Assembly (NCBI GenBank): GCA_023375785.1
Contig: SZWC01000531.1
Location: forward strand, 92,879 to 129,690
Reading direction: 5' to 3'
Length of the DNA: 36,812 nt
Source: Penium margaritaceum
Taxonomy: Eukaryota; Streptophyta; Zygnematophyceae; Desmidiales; Peniaceae
Shown: positions 1-10,326 of the stretch, one piece after another
Position numbering within the stretch: the first letter of the stretch is position 1
Layout: each line of letters starts with the position of its first letter
Notes under the pieces: generated by a model
The model's database searches: none
What the model was told of the DNA's origin: nothing
The model's input: the letters and a program-made list of their open reading frames with translations, nothing else
Position numbers and translations under genes: made by a program

Positions 1-78
<78 letters not shown>

Positions 79-84
79 GAGAGA
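1..84. repeat. (CA)n then (GA)n microsatellite
   Basis: A pure CA dinucleotide run at 1-36 passes directly into a GA run that continues to about 84 with one short interruption (GGG near 67-69). It is a compound simple repeat at the window edge, with no coding meaning. Confidence 0.97.
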
Positions 85-967
85 TGGGGGGAGAGTGTGA
101 AAAAGAGAGACCCGCGAAGGTAGAGAAACACTAAAAATATACAAAGAAATATCATGAGCATGTAAGTCGTTTTCGAGTCTCGTTATATAATTTTTAAAAA
201 TCTGAAAAGTATTAGCATACGGGACCTAATATGTGTTTGTGTCAATGACTAAGGTTTTCTTTTCATGCCGTCGGGAGTATGTCGGTGGAGTGTGAAAGTG
301 GGTATGCGGAGAATAATATTGTTCCCCATACGATTTTTTAGCTCGGTGGACATCCGAAGAATTTGTTTAAACAGTGGCCCTCAGAAGTATTTTCTGCATT
401 TAGTGGACGGTATAGGCATTTTCTGTGAAAGTGGCCGTCCTGTTCTTTTTCTGTGAACAACGGGGAAGGTGTATATTAGCTGCGACGACAATGGGTATAC
501 GACAAGTGTACCCATTAAATAAATTATTGTGGTAATGACATGAAAACCTTCTTCACCTATTTTATTTTTGTAAAAAAATAATAAAGGACATGAAAATCAA
601 ATTTGTGAACTTTGGTTAAAAAAAGGACATGAACATCACATTTGTGAACTTTGGTTCAAAAAGGGTGTGACAATAATATACCAATGCTTGCAAAAATATT
701 TTCAATTCATTTATAATCATATTTAACCTCAATCTGATCTATCCACGTAATTCAAATATTATGGTTGAAATGGTTTATTATCGTTAACAGAATGCAAAAC
801 ACTGTAAGAGGATTATTATTCAAATTTTATTTTAATTCATAATGATTTATCGATTAAATTATACACGCATTATTAGTTCCCCTAGTCTGCGGTACCAGTA
901 TTATCACATGTAATAAGTAGATCAGTGGACATTTTTTCTGGGTTTAAACGTCCACATCAGTGGGTTA
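85..967. other. AT-rich spacer without a recognisable gene
   Basis: Short ORFs occur here (longest about 63 codons) but none has a recognisable motif or compositional bias. The only structure seen is the short tandem duplication listed at 583-660. Confidence 0.7.
583..660 (+). repeat. Tandem duplication of a 38-bp unit
   Basis: 583-620 and 622-660 are near-identical direct copies, each running from AAAGGACATGAA to ACTTTGGTT plus A-rich bases. They differ at a few positions, so the duplication is not recent. Confidence 0.85.
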
Positions 968-1659
968 ATGAACACTCTCCCGAAAAACATAATAGAGTGG
1001 AGCTGGTTTCATCTCCTTTCATTTGCGAGCGAGCGGTTCCCCGATGAAAACATTATGGGCGCCCCGTCGATGTGCCGGCCCGAACACTGTTTCCGAAAAC
1101 AATCAATTCATGATTGTGTGGACAGCGAGTTAATACATTCGACACAAGGAATGTCGCCAGCCAAACCGCGCCATGAGGAGATGCTGCGACGTCGCCCTCT
1201 TCTCTTCTCGCGTTCATTCTCTGACGAAAAGGAACACCGAAAGTGAATGTCAAGAACCGAAACGTTGAATGTTTCATTAGAAGCTTCTTTTGCTTGAGTG
1301 ATTTTCTTTTAATCATCTTGCGTTTATGCATTTTGAAAAAACGGCAGAAAAACACGATGAAGAGAAGAATTCAAGCAATATTATCATAATCCTGGGAACG
1401 AAAAAAATCCATTGAGAAAGAAGGCCAATTAAACATATCCACACTCAAAGGACAAACAGAAAATGCAAGAATAGCATGAAATAAAAAAACGTACAATAAT
1501 TCATCAACATATGGATGCAAATTATGATACATTATTATAAGAAACATCAATATAAAAATGAAACATGGCTCTCAAAGGATTGTAGCCAAAACATCTCAGA
1601 GGAAAGAACGCTAATCACGTGACTAGGTAAATTTGATATGAATGGTTGAAACCAAAAAA
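968..1659. other. Unassigned sequence with two overlapping short ORFs
   Basis: A 92-codon ORF on plus (968-1246) and a 100-codon ORF on minus (1053-1355) overlap. The sequence here is somewhat less AT-rich than its surroundings. Neither translation contains a motif I recognise and nothing shows which, if either, is real. No product is claimed. Confidence 0.4.
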
Positions 1660-2270
1660 GAAGGGTAGATTACACTCTTCACCCTCTGCTAAGAAAAGGC
1701 TAGTTGAAACTTATCTTTAAACAAAACAATAAATATCTCAGTGAGTGGCACACCATCTAAGAACCAAAAAATCCATTGACCTACCTCCATCCGATTGGCC
1801 AACTATTGAGAAGCCATGGCTTATATGCTAACGAATCAACAACAAGCCCTCAAAGGTGAAGACACAATTTAGGATACCTTGAGTATACCAACTCTTCTTT
1901 TCTATATTAGTTAATTCAAAGCACGTGTAGGAATATATCGAGGAAGGTAGAAACATGAAGATAAAAAAGGTTGGATTCAACTCTTCCCCCTTAGATAAGC
2001 GAAGGAAGATTAAAACTGATCCTTAAAATAATAACTTAAAAGCTTAGTGAGTGGCACACTTTATAAGAAACAACGAATCCATTGACCAACTTCCATCCCA
2101 TTGGCAAACTATTGAGAAGCCAAGGCTTATATAATAGCCACTCAACAACAAGCCGTCAAAGTGAAGGCACGATTTTAGGAGCCCTAAAGCATGTAACCTC
2201 TTGATGTCTTTATGATTTGACTGAGGTCACGCAAAGGAATATGGTGAGGGAGGTAGAAAGATGACAAGAA
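1660..2270 (+). repeat. Two diverged tandem copies of a ~306-bp unit
   Basis: The motif GTGAGTGGCACAC at 1741 recurs at 2047. The flanking sequence aligns over the whole unit, including ATCCATTGAC, CTATTGAGAAGCCA, CTCAACAACAAGCC-like and GGTAGAAA blocks. The copies carry many substitutions and small indels. The unit has no ORF of note. Confidence 0.8.
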
Positions 2271-4735
2271 AAGAAAACTTTGAGTGAGACACCTCAAAGA
2301 AGATGCATCACACCATAAAAAAATAAAGAATGTACTTTCATTTACGCTTGGCATTTACTAGCACCGCCTCTTCCCTCTTCCTCTATATTTCCATAACTTG
2401 AGGACTCATTGTGAGAGGAAACTAGTGCACTACATTCAAGTGTGCCTTTTAATCACCTTTGATCATCTTAAAAAAGCAATTTATTTTCAACCATTAGAAA
2501 CTTGAGATTATAAAACCAGAATAGCTTGGGACCCTTGATGAATTCACATGTAAAAATAAGTATTACGCATCGTGTTTAAAAATATGAAGTTCGTTTTTAA
2601 CATATTTATGCATAAAAAGCTCCTAAATGTGATATATTAGGAAATAATTTTTACAAAAGCTTTAGAAAGTATTTATTCAATGTTAAAAATGAATATGTAA
2701 ATACACAAAATCGTATTATTAAGTGCTAAAAAAATATAATTTTAACAAGCTTCCTGTGTACCAAAACTCCTCTCCTTAACGATATTGCAATTACAGAGAA
2801 ACATGCAAAAAGCTGTCATCACGTACAAGTTGTACCAAGTTATCCAAGTGAGGCAACCTTACCTCCTTGATACAAACTGGAACATAAGTTTGTAACATTG
2901 CCATTCTAATGAAATTAATTTCTTTCAAAAGATAACAAGTAGGCAATAAAGAAGATTTGTTTTCAAAATGGACTTGACCATTTCATCTAAAAGACGACAT
3001 GATTTTCTTAACATAAGAAAGAACCAAAATATTCAACATATTGTTCTACATATCATTGATAATGAGGGCTGAAACATTTATTATTTAGCATCATAATTCA
3101 TGTCGCACAAAAGAATTTTTTTCGATGTATCCTTTGGCTCTCTACCAAGAAATAATAAAAATTCACTAACATTCCATGTGATGTAATTTGAGATGGTAAG
3201 AAGAGAACTACTTGGAAGTCCATGTCATTCATTTACTATAACAAACACCCATTTATCTTACAAAAAGTTCTATTTCAAAAAACATTTTTGTATGTAGTGA
3301 ACTAGGCATGATGAAAACATTAATATGGAAAGCCTTAGATATTTTCATAATAGATTAGAACATTTTATTTCATTATTGCATCTATAATAAAACATCATCC
3401 ATTACTCCTAATGATTGACACGATAATGTTCATTATCTTATGTTTTCTCTCTCTAAAACAATACTTAATAAATCATGAATATTTGTGAATTTTGAAGTTT
3501 TATGTAAACTTATTAGTATTGGAAATTGATGATGGCCAAGTCTCCCCATCATTCCTTCATTTCAGAATTGAAGATTTATAATCATAGTCAAGAATTAGAA
3601 ACGTACATTAGATCATAACCATGTTGATATTTACGAGTTTGAGCTTCCGAACTCTTTAAAGACATTTTTACAAAGTGGCTTAACATATCCTACATTAAAA
3701 ACTTGTAAGGTTTGGTAGCCTATTTCCTCCAAAGAGAAGGATTACAATCATAGGAAACACTCTTACCTTCCAATTACCAATAAACCTTGAACTACCTCCT
3801 GACCCTTGAACTAGTCTTGTGAACCTTCATCCGAAAACCCTTGAACTAGCCTTGAGGGTCATTCAACCACCAAAGTGGCTATAGAAAAACAAAAGTTGTA
3901 ACATAATCATGGAGGTGGGCTTTCAACCACCTGAGTGGTTATGTAACCAATGAGGTGGTTATGCAACAACCTAGGATGCTATAAAACCACCCGAGTTGTT
4001 AAGTAACCCCTTGCAACCTCTCTATTAGGAACCTTCAAAGTGGCTTTCTCAAGGAATAGTTAAGGCCTTTAAGAAACTTAGTGAAACATGGGTTATGTTT
4101 TCAACACAAGTAGATGGGCATTAATGTATTAATGTTCACTTCAAGCTCAACCATTGAGCTCTCCAAGTGCTACATCTAGTATTCGGATTTCGTAAAGTGT
4201 ATAACGTAGGTTATCACCAAGGTTCATTAGTGAGAAGGCACGTAAGGGGGATACACAATGGCTAAGGTACATCAAAGTGTTATCAAAATCATTTGGTACA
4301 TAGCTAATTCTTGTTGGAGTGAGGTGACAACTACGATGGATTCCGGCTTTAGCATTAGAAAGTAGGTTTCACTTTTGGAGGAGTCTACATGAAGTTACAT
4401 ATTTTACCGTGATTTATGGGGAATATTTCAATTTGAAATTTTCACTAGATTGGAATTCCTTAAGGGCATTTTCAAGCCATGGATGTGTACAGATGGTTTG
4501 GTGTGTCCAAGAAAGGTGGGATCACCTCGTCAAACCCAGTAGAGAAAGTTCCCAAATTCGTCAACTGGGTAACCACCTTTTTCAAGGTAATCATGGAGTG
4601 TATACATCTTACGATGTTTATTTGAGGCATTTTTTAGGTGAAAATAGAGTCGCCTAGCTCACATACGTCATATAAGAGGATTTACCACATTATCATTCTG
4701 TTTTCCGTTGTTAGACAACATATTACTTCTTTATT
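2271..4735. other. Long AT-rich spacer, no recognisable gene
   Basis: Both strands are broken by frequent stops. An 82-codon ORF at 4409-4657 has no recognisable motif. Apart from the degenerate short repeats at 3787-4050, I see nothing supportable in this stretch. Confidence 0.65.
3787..4050 (+). repeat. Degenerate minisatellite-like short repeats
   Basis: About three copies of a CCTTGAACTA-containing segment (3787-3850) are followed by five or six loose copies of a 19-23 bp motif related to CAACCACCTGAGTGGTTATG (3861-4050). The copies are too diverged to define an exact unit. Confidence 0.55.
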
Positions 4736-4740
4736 GTTTG
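4736..4740. repeat. Target-site duplication GTTTG, left copy (TRIM)
   Basis: The five bases GTTTG directly before the left LTR are repeated exactly at 5146-5150 directly after the right LTR. This is the signature of integrase-mediated insertion. Confidence 0.9.
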
Positions 4741-4901
4741 TGTAGCGTGGCAGTGCCACGCCGACCGGTCGAAGGAGCCTCGTGGCTCGAGCGGGGTCAC
4801 CTGGGACTGTGGGCGGTTGGACGGGATGGCTTGAGGGTCGGAGACCCTCAAGCACCGCGGTTTTGGCCTAGTCGGCTAAGGATTCGATCGAATCCGCTAC
4901 A
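4741..4901 (+). repeat. TRIM 5' LTR (161 bp)
   Basis: It starts TGTAGCG and ends CGCTACA, a seven-base terminal inverted repeat around the canonical TG...CA. It aligns without gaps to 4985-5145. It contains several perfect palindromes: 4746-4760, 4762-4771, 4829-4853 and 4880-4895. Confidence 0.95.
4829..4853 (+). promoter_or_regulatory. Hairpin inside TRIM LTR (11-bp stem, 3-base loop)
   Basis: GCTTGAGGGTC and GACCCTCAAGC are perfect complements around the loop GGA. The same hairpin occurs in the other two LTR copies: loop GAA with one stem mismatch in the right LTR, and a perfect stem with loop AGA (read on the element strand) at 36667-36691. An RNA role such as packaging, dimerisation or 3' end formation is inference only. 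Confidence 0.75.
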
Positions 4902-4902
4902 T

Positions 4903-4914
4903 TGGTATCAGAGC
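4903..4914 (+). promoter_or_regulatory. TRIM primer-binding site for tRNA-iMet
   Basis: TGGTATCAGAGC is the standard complement of the 3' end of plant initiator-methionine tRNA. It lies one base after the left LTR, exactly where minus-strand priming is expected. Confidence 0.92.
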
Positions 4915-4975
4915 TCTTCGGCTCGAGTCCCACGTTGGGATTACCGGAGATGCCGAGGCGGCTCTCACTCCTAGT

Positions 4976-4984
4976 GGGGGGGAG
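4976..4984 (+). promoter_or_regulatory. TRIM polypurine tract
   Basis: GGGGGGGAG directly abuts the right LTR at 4985, the expected position and composition for plus-strand priming. Confidence 0.85.
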
Positions 4985-5145
4985 TGTAGCGTGGCAGTGC
5001 CACGCTGACCGGTCGAAGGAGCCACGTGGCTCGAGCGGGGTCACCTGGGACTATGGGCGGTTAGACGGTATGGCTTGAAGGTCGAAGACCCTCAAGGAAC
5101 GCGGTTTTGGCCTAGTCGGCCAAGGATTCCGTCGAATCCGCTACA
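4985..5145 (+). repeat. TRIM 3' LTR (161 bp)
   Basis: Same length and ends as the left LTR, with about twelve substitutions (roughly 7%). It keeps the palindrome at 4990-5004 and adds a perfect GCCACGTGGC palindrome at 5021-5030 that is imperfect in the left LTR. Confidence 0.95.
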
Positions 5146-5150
5146 GTTTG
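5146..5150. repeat. Target-site duplication GTTTG, right copy (TRIM)
   Basis: Exact repeat of 4736-4740, immediately after the terminal CTACA of the right LTR. Confidence 0.9.
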
Positions 5151-6336
5151 GGACCGCCGAAACCGTCACCTTTAGTGGTGCAGGCTAGATCGAGAGAACC
5201 GCTATTAGCTAGATTAGCAACATAAAAGGGAGCATAATTTTTGAGTCTCTTGAACTCGTTTAAATCAGCATCAACTACTCTACATGTCTTTGAGCCACTT
5301 GTTCCCTGTACCACACTTTGATATCGTGACAACTAGAGTTTCTTGGTGGTTCCTTCCGATGACCCATTGACTATAGCAGAGTTCTACTATCAAAGAGGTT
5401 TCTTGACATCCCGAAGGCCCGTTGAGCCAGAAGACAGTCGACACACCAAGAATCATGTTCAAAGGCTAGACGCCTAGCAAGACGCTGCGCTTAGTTTGGG
5501 CTAGGCCATATGAGGTTTCTTTTGCTAAGCTATTAACCGGCCGTTGCTAAGCTTGTACATGGTATTACTATACTTTGTATTCTTATAAGACAATTAGAGC
5601 TTCCACATTCACTACCTAGTAGTTGTATAAGCATTGCTTGGCACACCAAATGTTCGTGCTCAAGGGCAAGGCCAACCAAGCCTTTGTCGTGGTTGTGCGA
5701 AATTAAAACAATTTTGTACAACTAAAACACCTACTTCTACATGTTTGGTTTCTAAGAAGTGTGAGAGAATTCCTTCAACATTAGGATCTTGGTACCTTTT
5801 CCCACATATGTGATGTATGAATCTTTTGTACATGCGTACATAGAAAATTTCATCCGCAAATGTTCAATCCTCCTTGATAAAATTCAACATAATTTTGATT
5901 ATTATGAAATGATAGTTTTTATGTTTTTAATGCCCTAAAATGCTCAATATTGTGTGGTGATTTTTGTTGAACGTAAACAAATGGAACCAGCCATCCCCAA
6001 ATTCAATATTAACCACCAAAAATCTTGTTTCTATGTTTGTTTGTGATAATGGAGGATATGTACATTGTAACTACTAACAATTATCTAATAGCTCGTAGTT
6101 TTTTTCTTTCCACAAAGTCATTTTTCCTAGCATAAAAAACATGTATTGTAGGAAGTTAGGCCACAATGTTTGATTTCATATTAATTATATTACGAATATG
6201 AACTGATTGCATAGGTAACATGGAAACATGTTTTCAAAATAAAGATCCCTCAATTAAGGTTAACTAACATTTCCCAATTTCATACAATCTTACCACATGA
6301 AAAAATTATCAAACGAATATTTTTCTGTTAAATCAT
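5151..6336. other. Unassigned spacer right of the TRIM
   Basis: Three minus-strand ORFs of 60-63 codons (5141-5721) overlap or lie close together and could be pieces of a decayed gene or element interrupted by the TRIM. I recognise no family motif in them. 5750-6336 is AT-rich with nothing supportable. Confidence 0.45.
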
Positions 6337-6690
6337 TGTAAATTTTCATGGATAGCGAGACCCACTATGGTTGTGGGAGGTGTGATCGGCTCGTGGTATT
6401 AAGCTTGTTTTGGTTGGTACGCTGTTAGATGTAAGCGCGGTTACACAGTTGGGACTATTTGGTTGCATTAAGCAGATCTTGCGTGCCTTGTAGAAAATGA
6501 TGAAATTCCTTAGTGAAACCTTTCCATGAGTGTCATAGTAGGTGGTTGCTAGTTTGGCTCTGGAACGATGCCCTTTAACGTTTGGCTTTGGAGGCTGTGA
6601 CGGCTCACTAGAGACCATTCATCGCCCATTATGAACGCACTTTTCGAGCTCAACTCTTGATCTCATATGTCTTCTTCTGTTTCAATCCAT
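6337..6690 (+). repeat. Left 354-bp LTR-like repeat
   Basis: Aligns over its full length with 10327-10680 without a net indel. Shared blocks include CATGGATAG, GCTGTTAGATGTAAG, GAAACCTTTCCATGAG and CTCAACTCTTGATCTCA. Confidence 0.85.
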
Positions 6691-6705
6691 TCAGTATCTT
6701 CTAAA

Positions 6706-6724
6706 TGGTATTGGAGCTAGGTTC
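6706..6724 (+). promoter_or_regulatory. Degenerate tRNA-iMet primer-binding site
   Basis: TGGTATTGGAGCTAGGTTC matches TGGTATCAGAGC followed by the common AGGTT extension, with two central changes. It sits just inside the left repeat. Confidence 0.6.
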
Positions 6725-7619
6725 GTGGCCATAGTCTCTTGTTATCACCTTTCTCTTTTTCCACATCCCTCACAAACGCCGCATCTATGGTGTCTATCCT
6801 GCTCACCTACAAATGGCAAGCCCTGAAGGTTCGCGACTCAATTCGCGTATCCCTCATCCTTGGTTTTAGACCACGTGGGACCCTCTCTTGTCGTAGGCAC
6901 GTGTGGCTTCTGTGGCACATGCTTCATTTCTCTTGTTTCTAGTGCACGTAAAGCGCATGACTCTGGGCGCCACATCTCTTTTTGGGTGGTTCGCCTCCCA
7001 TCCTTGTGGCGACCATGGTGCGCTTCGTCCTTTTTGCGACGTTTTTCTTGACGACCAAAGTAATCTAAATCAATATGGTTTTTTACGCACCCCCCCTTGA
7101 CCTCCCTTGGTGACCCTTTTTGCCCACCGCCATGTGCCCTCCTTCCACCTCCCCAACCTCCTTCCCCTCCTCGTCCTCATCCTCCTCATCCTCCTCCCCC
7201 TCCTGGACCTCCTCTTCCTCTTCCTCCTCCTCTCCCTCTTACATGCCCCTTCCCTCCTCATGTCCCTTCCCTTCTTTCTACCTCTCTCCCCCTCGTCACT
7301 TGTTCAAAATGCCTTCCCCCTCGTGTCTCGTCGCCCCCCTCCCCCTTCCTCCCTCCTCATCTTTCTTGCCATTCGTCCTTCTTTCTGTCCTTCCATCTCT
7401 ACGACCGCCAATCGGTGCGTTCATCCATATATCCTTCTGCCCGTCCGTCTTTCTACCCCTCCCTCCATCCTGTTCACCGTCTCCCTCTCTTTTTTTGTCT
7501 CACCCAACCTCCTTGCCTCCTTACCTTTGTCACTTCCTTCCTCCACTGTCCCCCCTCTCATTCGTCTCTTTCCCATTGCCCCTCCAATCTACCGTTCCAC
7601 TGCCTTCCCTCTAACCTCA

Positions 7620-8130
7620 CTCTGCCCTCCCACTGCCCTCCTTCCCCCCCCTCCATCCTCCATCCGCCCTCCCGCTACCCTCCTTTCGCCCTGCCTCCTC
7701 TCTCCCCCCACCCTCCCCCCACCCTCCCTTGGCTCTCCCTCCCCCCTCCTTCTACCTACCACACGCCCTCCCTCCGCCCTCCCTCCGCCCTCCCTCCACC
7801 CTCCCTCCGCCCTCCATCCCACCTCCCCCCACCCTCTTTCTGGCCCTTCCTTTGCCCTCTCTACTCCCTCCCTTCGCCTATCCTCTTCCCTCCCTCCTCC
7901 CAACCTTTGGCCCACCTCCGCCCTCCTTCCGCGCTCCCTATGCCCTCCTTGTGCCTTACCTCCGCCCTCCGTCCACCCTCCTTCAGCCCTCCCTCTGAAA
8001 TTTTTGTGCCCTCCCTGCTTCCTCCCTCCGCCCTCCCTCTACCCTCCCTCCCCCCTCCCTCCACCTAACCTTTGCCTTCCCTCCGCGGGACCTCCGCCCT
8101 CTTTACCCCCTCTCCTCACCCTCTCTTGGC
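7620..8130 (+). repeat. Tandem CCCTCC(G/A)C short-unit array
   Basis: Within the pyrimidine tract, units of about 8-12 bases (CCCTCCCTCCGC and variants) recur dozens of times, clearest at 7765-7815 and 7960-8065. Confidence 0.8.
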
Positions 8131-8255
8131 CCTCCCTCCGCCTTCCTTCTGCCTATCCTCTATCCTCACTCCATTAACCCTTTCACCTTTCTTCCCCCAT
8201 TCCCCTACTCTCAGCGTTCTTACTCCCCCCCTTCTCCATATCACCCCCCCTTCCA

Positions 8256-8712
8256 CCTCCCTTCTTCTTGTTTTTTCCTCTCTCCTTCCTTCTCTCCTCT
8301 CTCTCCCTCTCTCTTCCTCTCTCTCTCCCCACCTTTCTCTCTCTCCCTCCCCCTCTTTCTCCCTCTCTCCTCCCCGTTCAACGCCCCCTCCAAATTCACT
8401 TCCCCTCGCCTCTCTTGATCCCGCCCTCGCACGTACCCTCCCTCCCTATCTCACACACTCTCCCTCTTCCTTTCTCTCTCTCTNCCTCCCTTCTTCTTGT
8501 TTTTTCCTCTCTCCTTCCTTCTCTCCTCTCTCTCCCTCTCTCTTCCTCTCTCTCTCCCCACCTTTCTCTCTCTCCCTCCCCCTCTTTCTCCCTCTCTCCT
8601 CCCCGTTCAACGCCCCCTCCAAATTCACTTCCCCTCGCCTCTCTTGATCCCGCCCTCGCACGTACCCTCCCTCCCTATCTCACACACTCTCCCTCTTCCT
8701 TTCTCTCTCTCT
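8256..8712 (+). repeat. Exact 228-bp duplication separated by a single N
   Basis: 8256-8483 and 8485-8712 read identically, including complex internal sequence such as CGTTCAACGCCCCCTCC. A single unresolved base (N) sits at 8484 between them. An identical pair meeting at one N is the pattern expected from two contig ends that overlapped but were joined end to end. Confidence 0.9.
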
Positions 8713-8735
8713 CTCTCCCTCTCTCTCTCTCTCTC
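8702..8735 (+). repeat. (CT)n microsatellite
   Basis: Near-pure CT dinucleotide run directly after the duplicated block, with one CCCT interruption. Confidence 0.9.
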
Positions 8736-8913
8736 CCTTTCTCCCTCCCTTTTGTCTTTGTGACTCAATCCGTCCTTTTCTGCCCTCCTTCCTTCATCGT
8801 CCTTTCGTAGATGCCTTTAGGAACCTCGACAACGTCATCAGCACTATTGGTCTTTCATTCAATCACTCCCTACAACCTTCTTTCCTTGCTCCCCTCTCTC
8901 ACACCCCTGTCAC

Positions 8914-8947
8914 CACACGCACACACACACACACACACACGCACACA
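8914..8947 (+). repeat. (CA)n microsatellite
   Basis: CA dinucleotide run with two CG interruptions, inside the pyrimidine-rich element. Confidence 0.92.
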
Positions 8948-9884
8948 TCCCCTTTCTCTTGATCCCCTCCGTTGCATTCCCCTCCTCTAGATCTGCACCC
9001 TCTATTCGTCCCCCCTCTCTTGCTACCTCCCTCCCTAGATCCTTAACATTGGCCCAACCTTCTCCTTGGGAATGACATTCATGTCTGCTCTGGCATCTCC
9101 TCTCTCCTATGATTTTTATCTCTCTCTCTCTATCTCTCCTTCAATCCATTTCTCCTTTCATCCCACTGTCTCTATCCCTCTCTCTTTCTTACATAAGCAA
9201 CGTGGTTGCCTCTAATCTGTTCACATCCCACACCATCCTCTCCCACTTGTCCCTTGATTCCTCTGTCCCATCCTTCTCACCAACCTCCCTTGCTCCCTTC
9301 ATCCCTTAATTCGGCATCACTCTCCCAACATTCCCATCATCCACATCATCCTTATTCCCATCAACACCATAGTTATCATCCTCATCATCCTCAGCATCAT
9401 CTGCATCATCGTCTTTTTTGTTGATGTCTCTCTTACCGTCGTCTCTACTATGTTGATTCCTCCACTACTTCCATCTCCAATACTTCGATTCCTCTGTGAC
9501 TTCCGTCTCTATGCACCCGCACACACTCATACTGACACAACCCCCCCTTTAGACACACACACATATCCACACAAACCCATTCACATCCTATTGATTCCTT
9601 CACCTCAACCTTCCTCCCTTGTTTTCATAAACTCTCCATTCCTCCCTCCCCCCCTCTTACCATCACACCCTCAATAGTCTTCGTCCGACATTCCTTGCTC
9701 TCTCCATACCTCCATCTCCCCTTCCTTTCTTCATCCGAGCACAATTTCTCTCCATCCATTACTCCCTTGCCCCCACCATCCTTCCGTATCTCCCCTCCTT
9801 CCTCGATCCCTCCTCCCTCCCCATCTTGCCTCCCTCCCGCACTCATTCTCCTCTTCATTGTCGTCATTGTTATTATTATCATCG

Positions 9885-9929
9885 GCATCACCATCACCAT
9901 CATCATCATCATCATCATCATCAACATCA
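9885..9929 (+). repeat. (ATC)n trinucleotide repeat
   Basis: Run of CAT/ATC triplets. A looser ATC-rich stretch lies at about 9328-9412. Both give His/Ile/Ser or Met homopolymer reading frames that are not genes. Confidence 0.9.
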
Positions 9930-10326
9930 TCCTACGTAATTTCACCCTGGACGCGTGCTCGTTGATCTCTTTCTTTATACCTTTCTAGGTGCCACCCTAT
10001 TTGCGTGGCTTCACCAGCATCTGTGAGCGCTGTCTTGGTCCTACGTGTTACTTGCACCATTATGTTAAAAATTCCCCATGTGTTTCTACACGGAAGACTG
10101 AGTCTGTTTGTAATGGGGCCTCCTGTTGTAAGGAGTTATGGCAAGACCCACATTGCAATGGGAGCCATAGTAGATTCCTCTCTCCCTCCCCTTATGCTAT
10201 CGTGTTGAAGTAAGGAAATGCTTTAGTACGTGGCTATAAGAGGTTGCCATGACCACATATTCAGAATGCGTGCCACTTCGTAATACCTCACACCATGTAG
10301 CCTGCTCACGTAACTTGTTCAAGTAT

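Larger units (their letters stand above)
4741..5145 (+). mobile_element. Complete TRIM (terminal-repeat retrotransposon in miniature)
   Basis: This 405-bp element has two 161-bp LTRs that begin TGTAGCG and end CGCTACA, an 83-bp internal domain, a primer-binding site two bases inside the left LTR, and a purine tract touching the right LTR. A perfect 5-bp duplication (GTTTG) flanks it. There is no coding capacity, so it must be mobilised by an autonomous LTR element, and the initiator-Met primer site would suit a copia partner. The two LTRs differ at about a dozen positions, so the insertion is not recent. A third LTR of the family lies at 36619-36779 on the other strand. Confidence 0.93.
7090..9870 (+). 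repeat. 2.8-kb polypyrimidine low-complexity tract
   Basis: The plus strand is almost wholly C and T, built of CCCTCC, CTCTCT and CCTTCC words. It opens long spurious ORFs on both strands (Pro/Ser/Leu-rich on plus, Arg/Glu/Gly-rich on minus) whose composition is explained by the repeat. I do not call these genes. The tract could form triplex or H-DNA and is prone to misassembly. Confidence 0.92.

Noticed and set aside
4708..4974. 88-codon ORF over the TRIM left LTR
   Set aside because: It lies across LTR, primer site and interior of a non-coding miniature element; no conserved protein expected.
5141..5462. Minus-strand ORFs beside the TRIM considered as a copia or host-gene fragment
   Set aside because: No zinc, protease, integrase or RT landmark could be recognised, so no product is assigned.
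7097..8810. Long Pro/Ser/Leu-rich ORFs (up to 356 codons) and Arg/Glu-rich ORFs on the opposite strand
   Set aside because: All are produced by the C/T-rich low-complexity tract; several frames are open at once and none has non-repetitive content.
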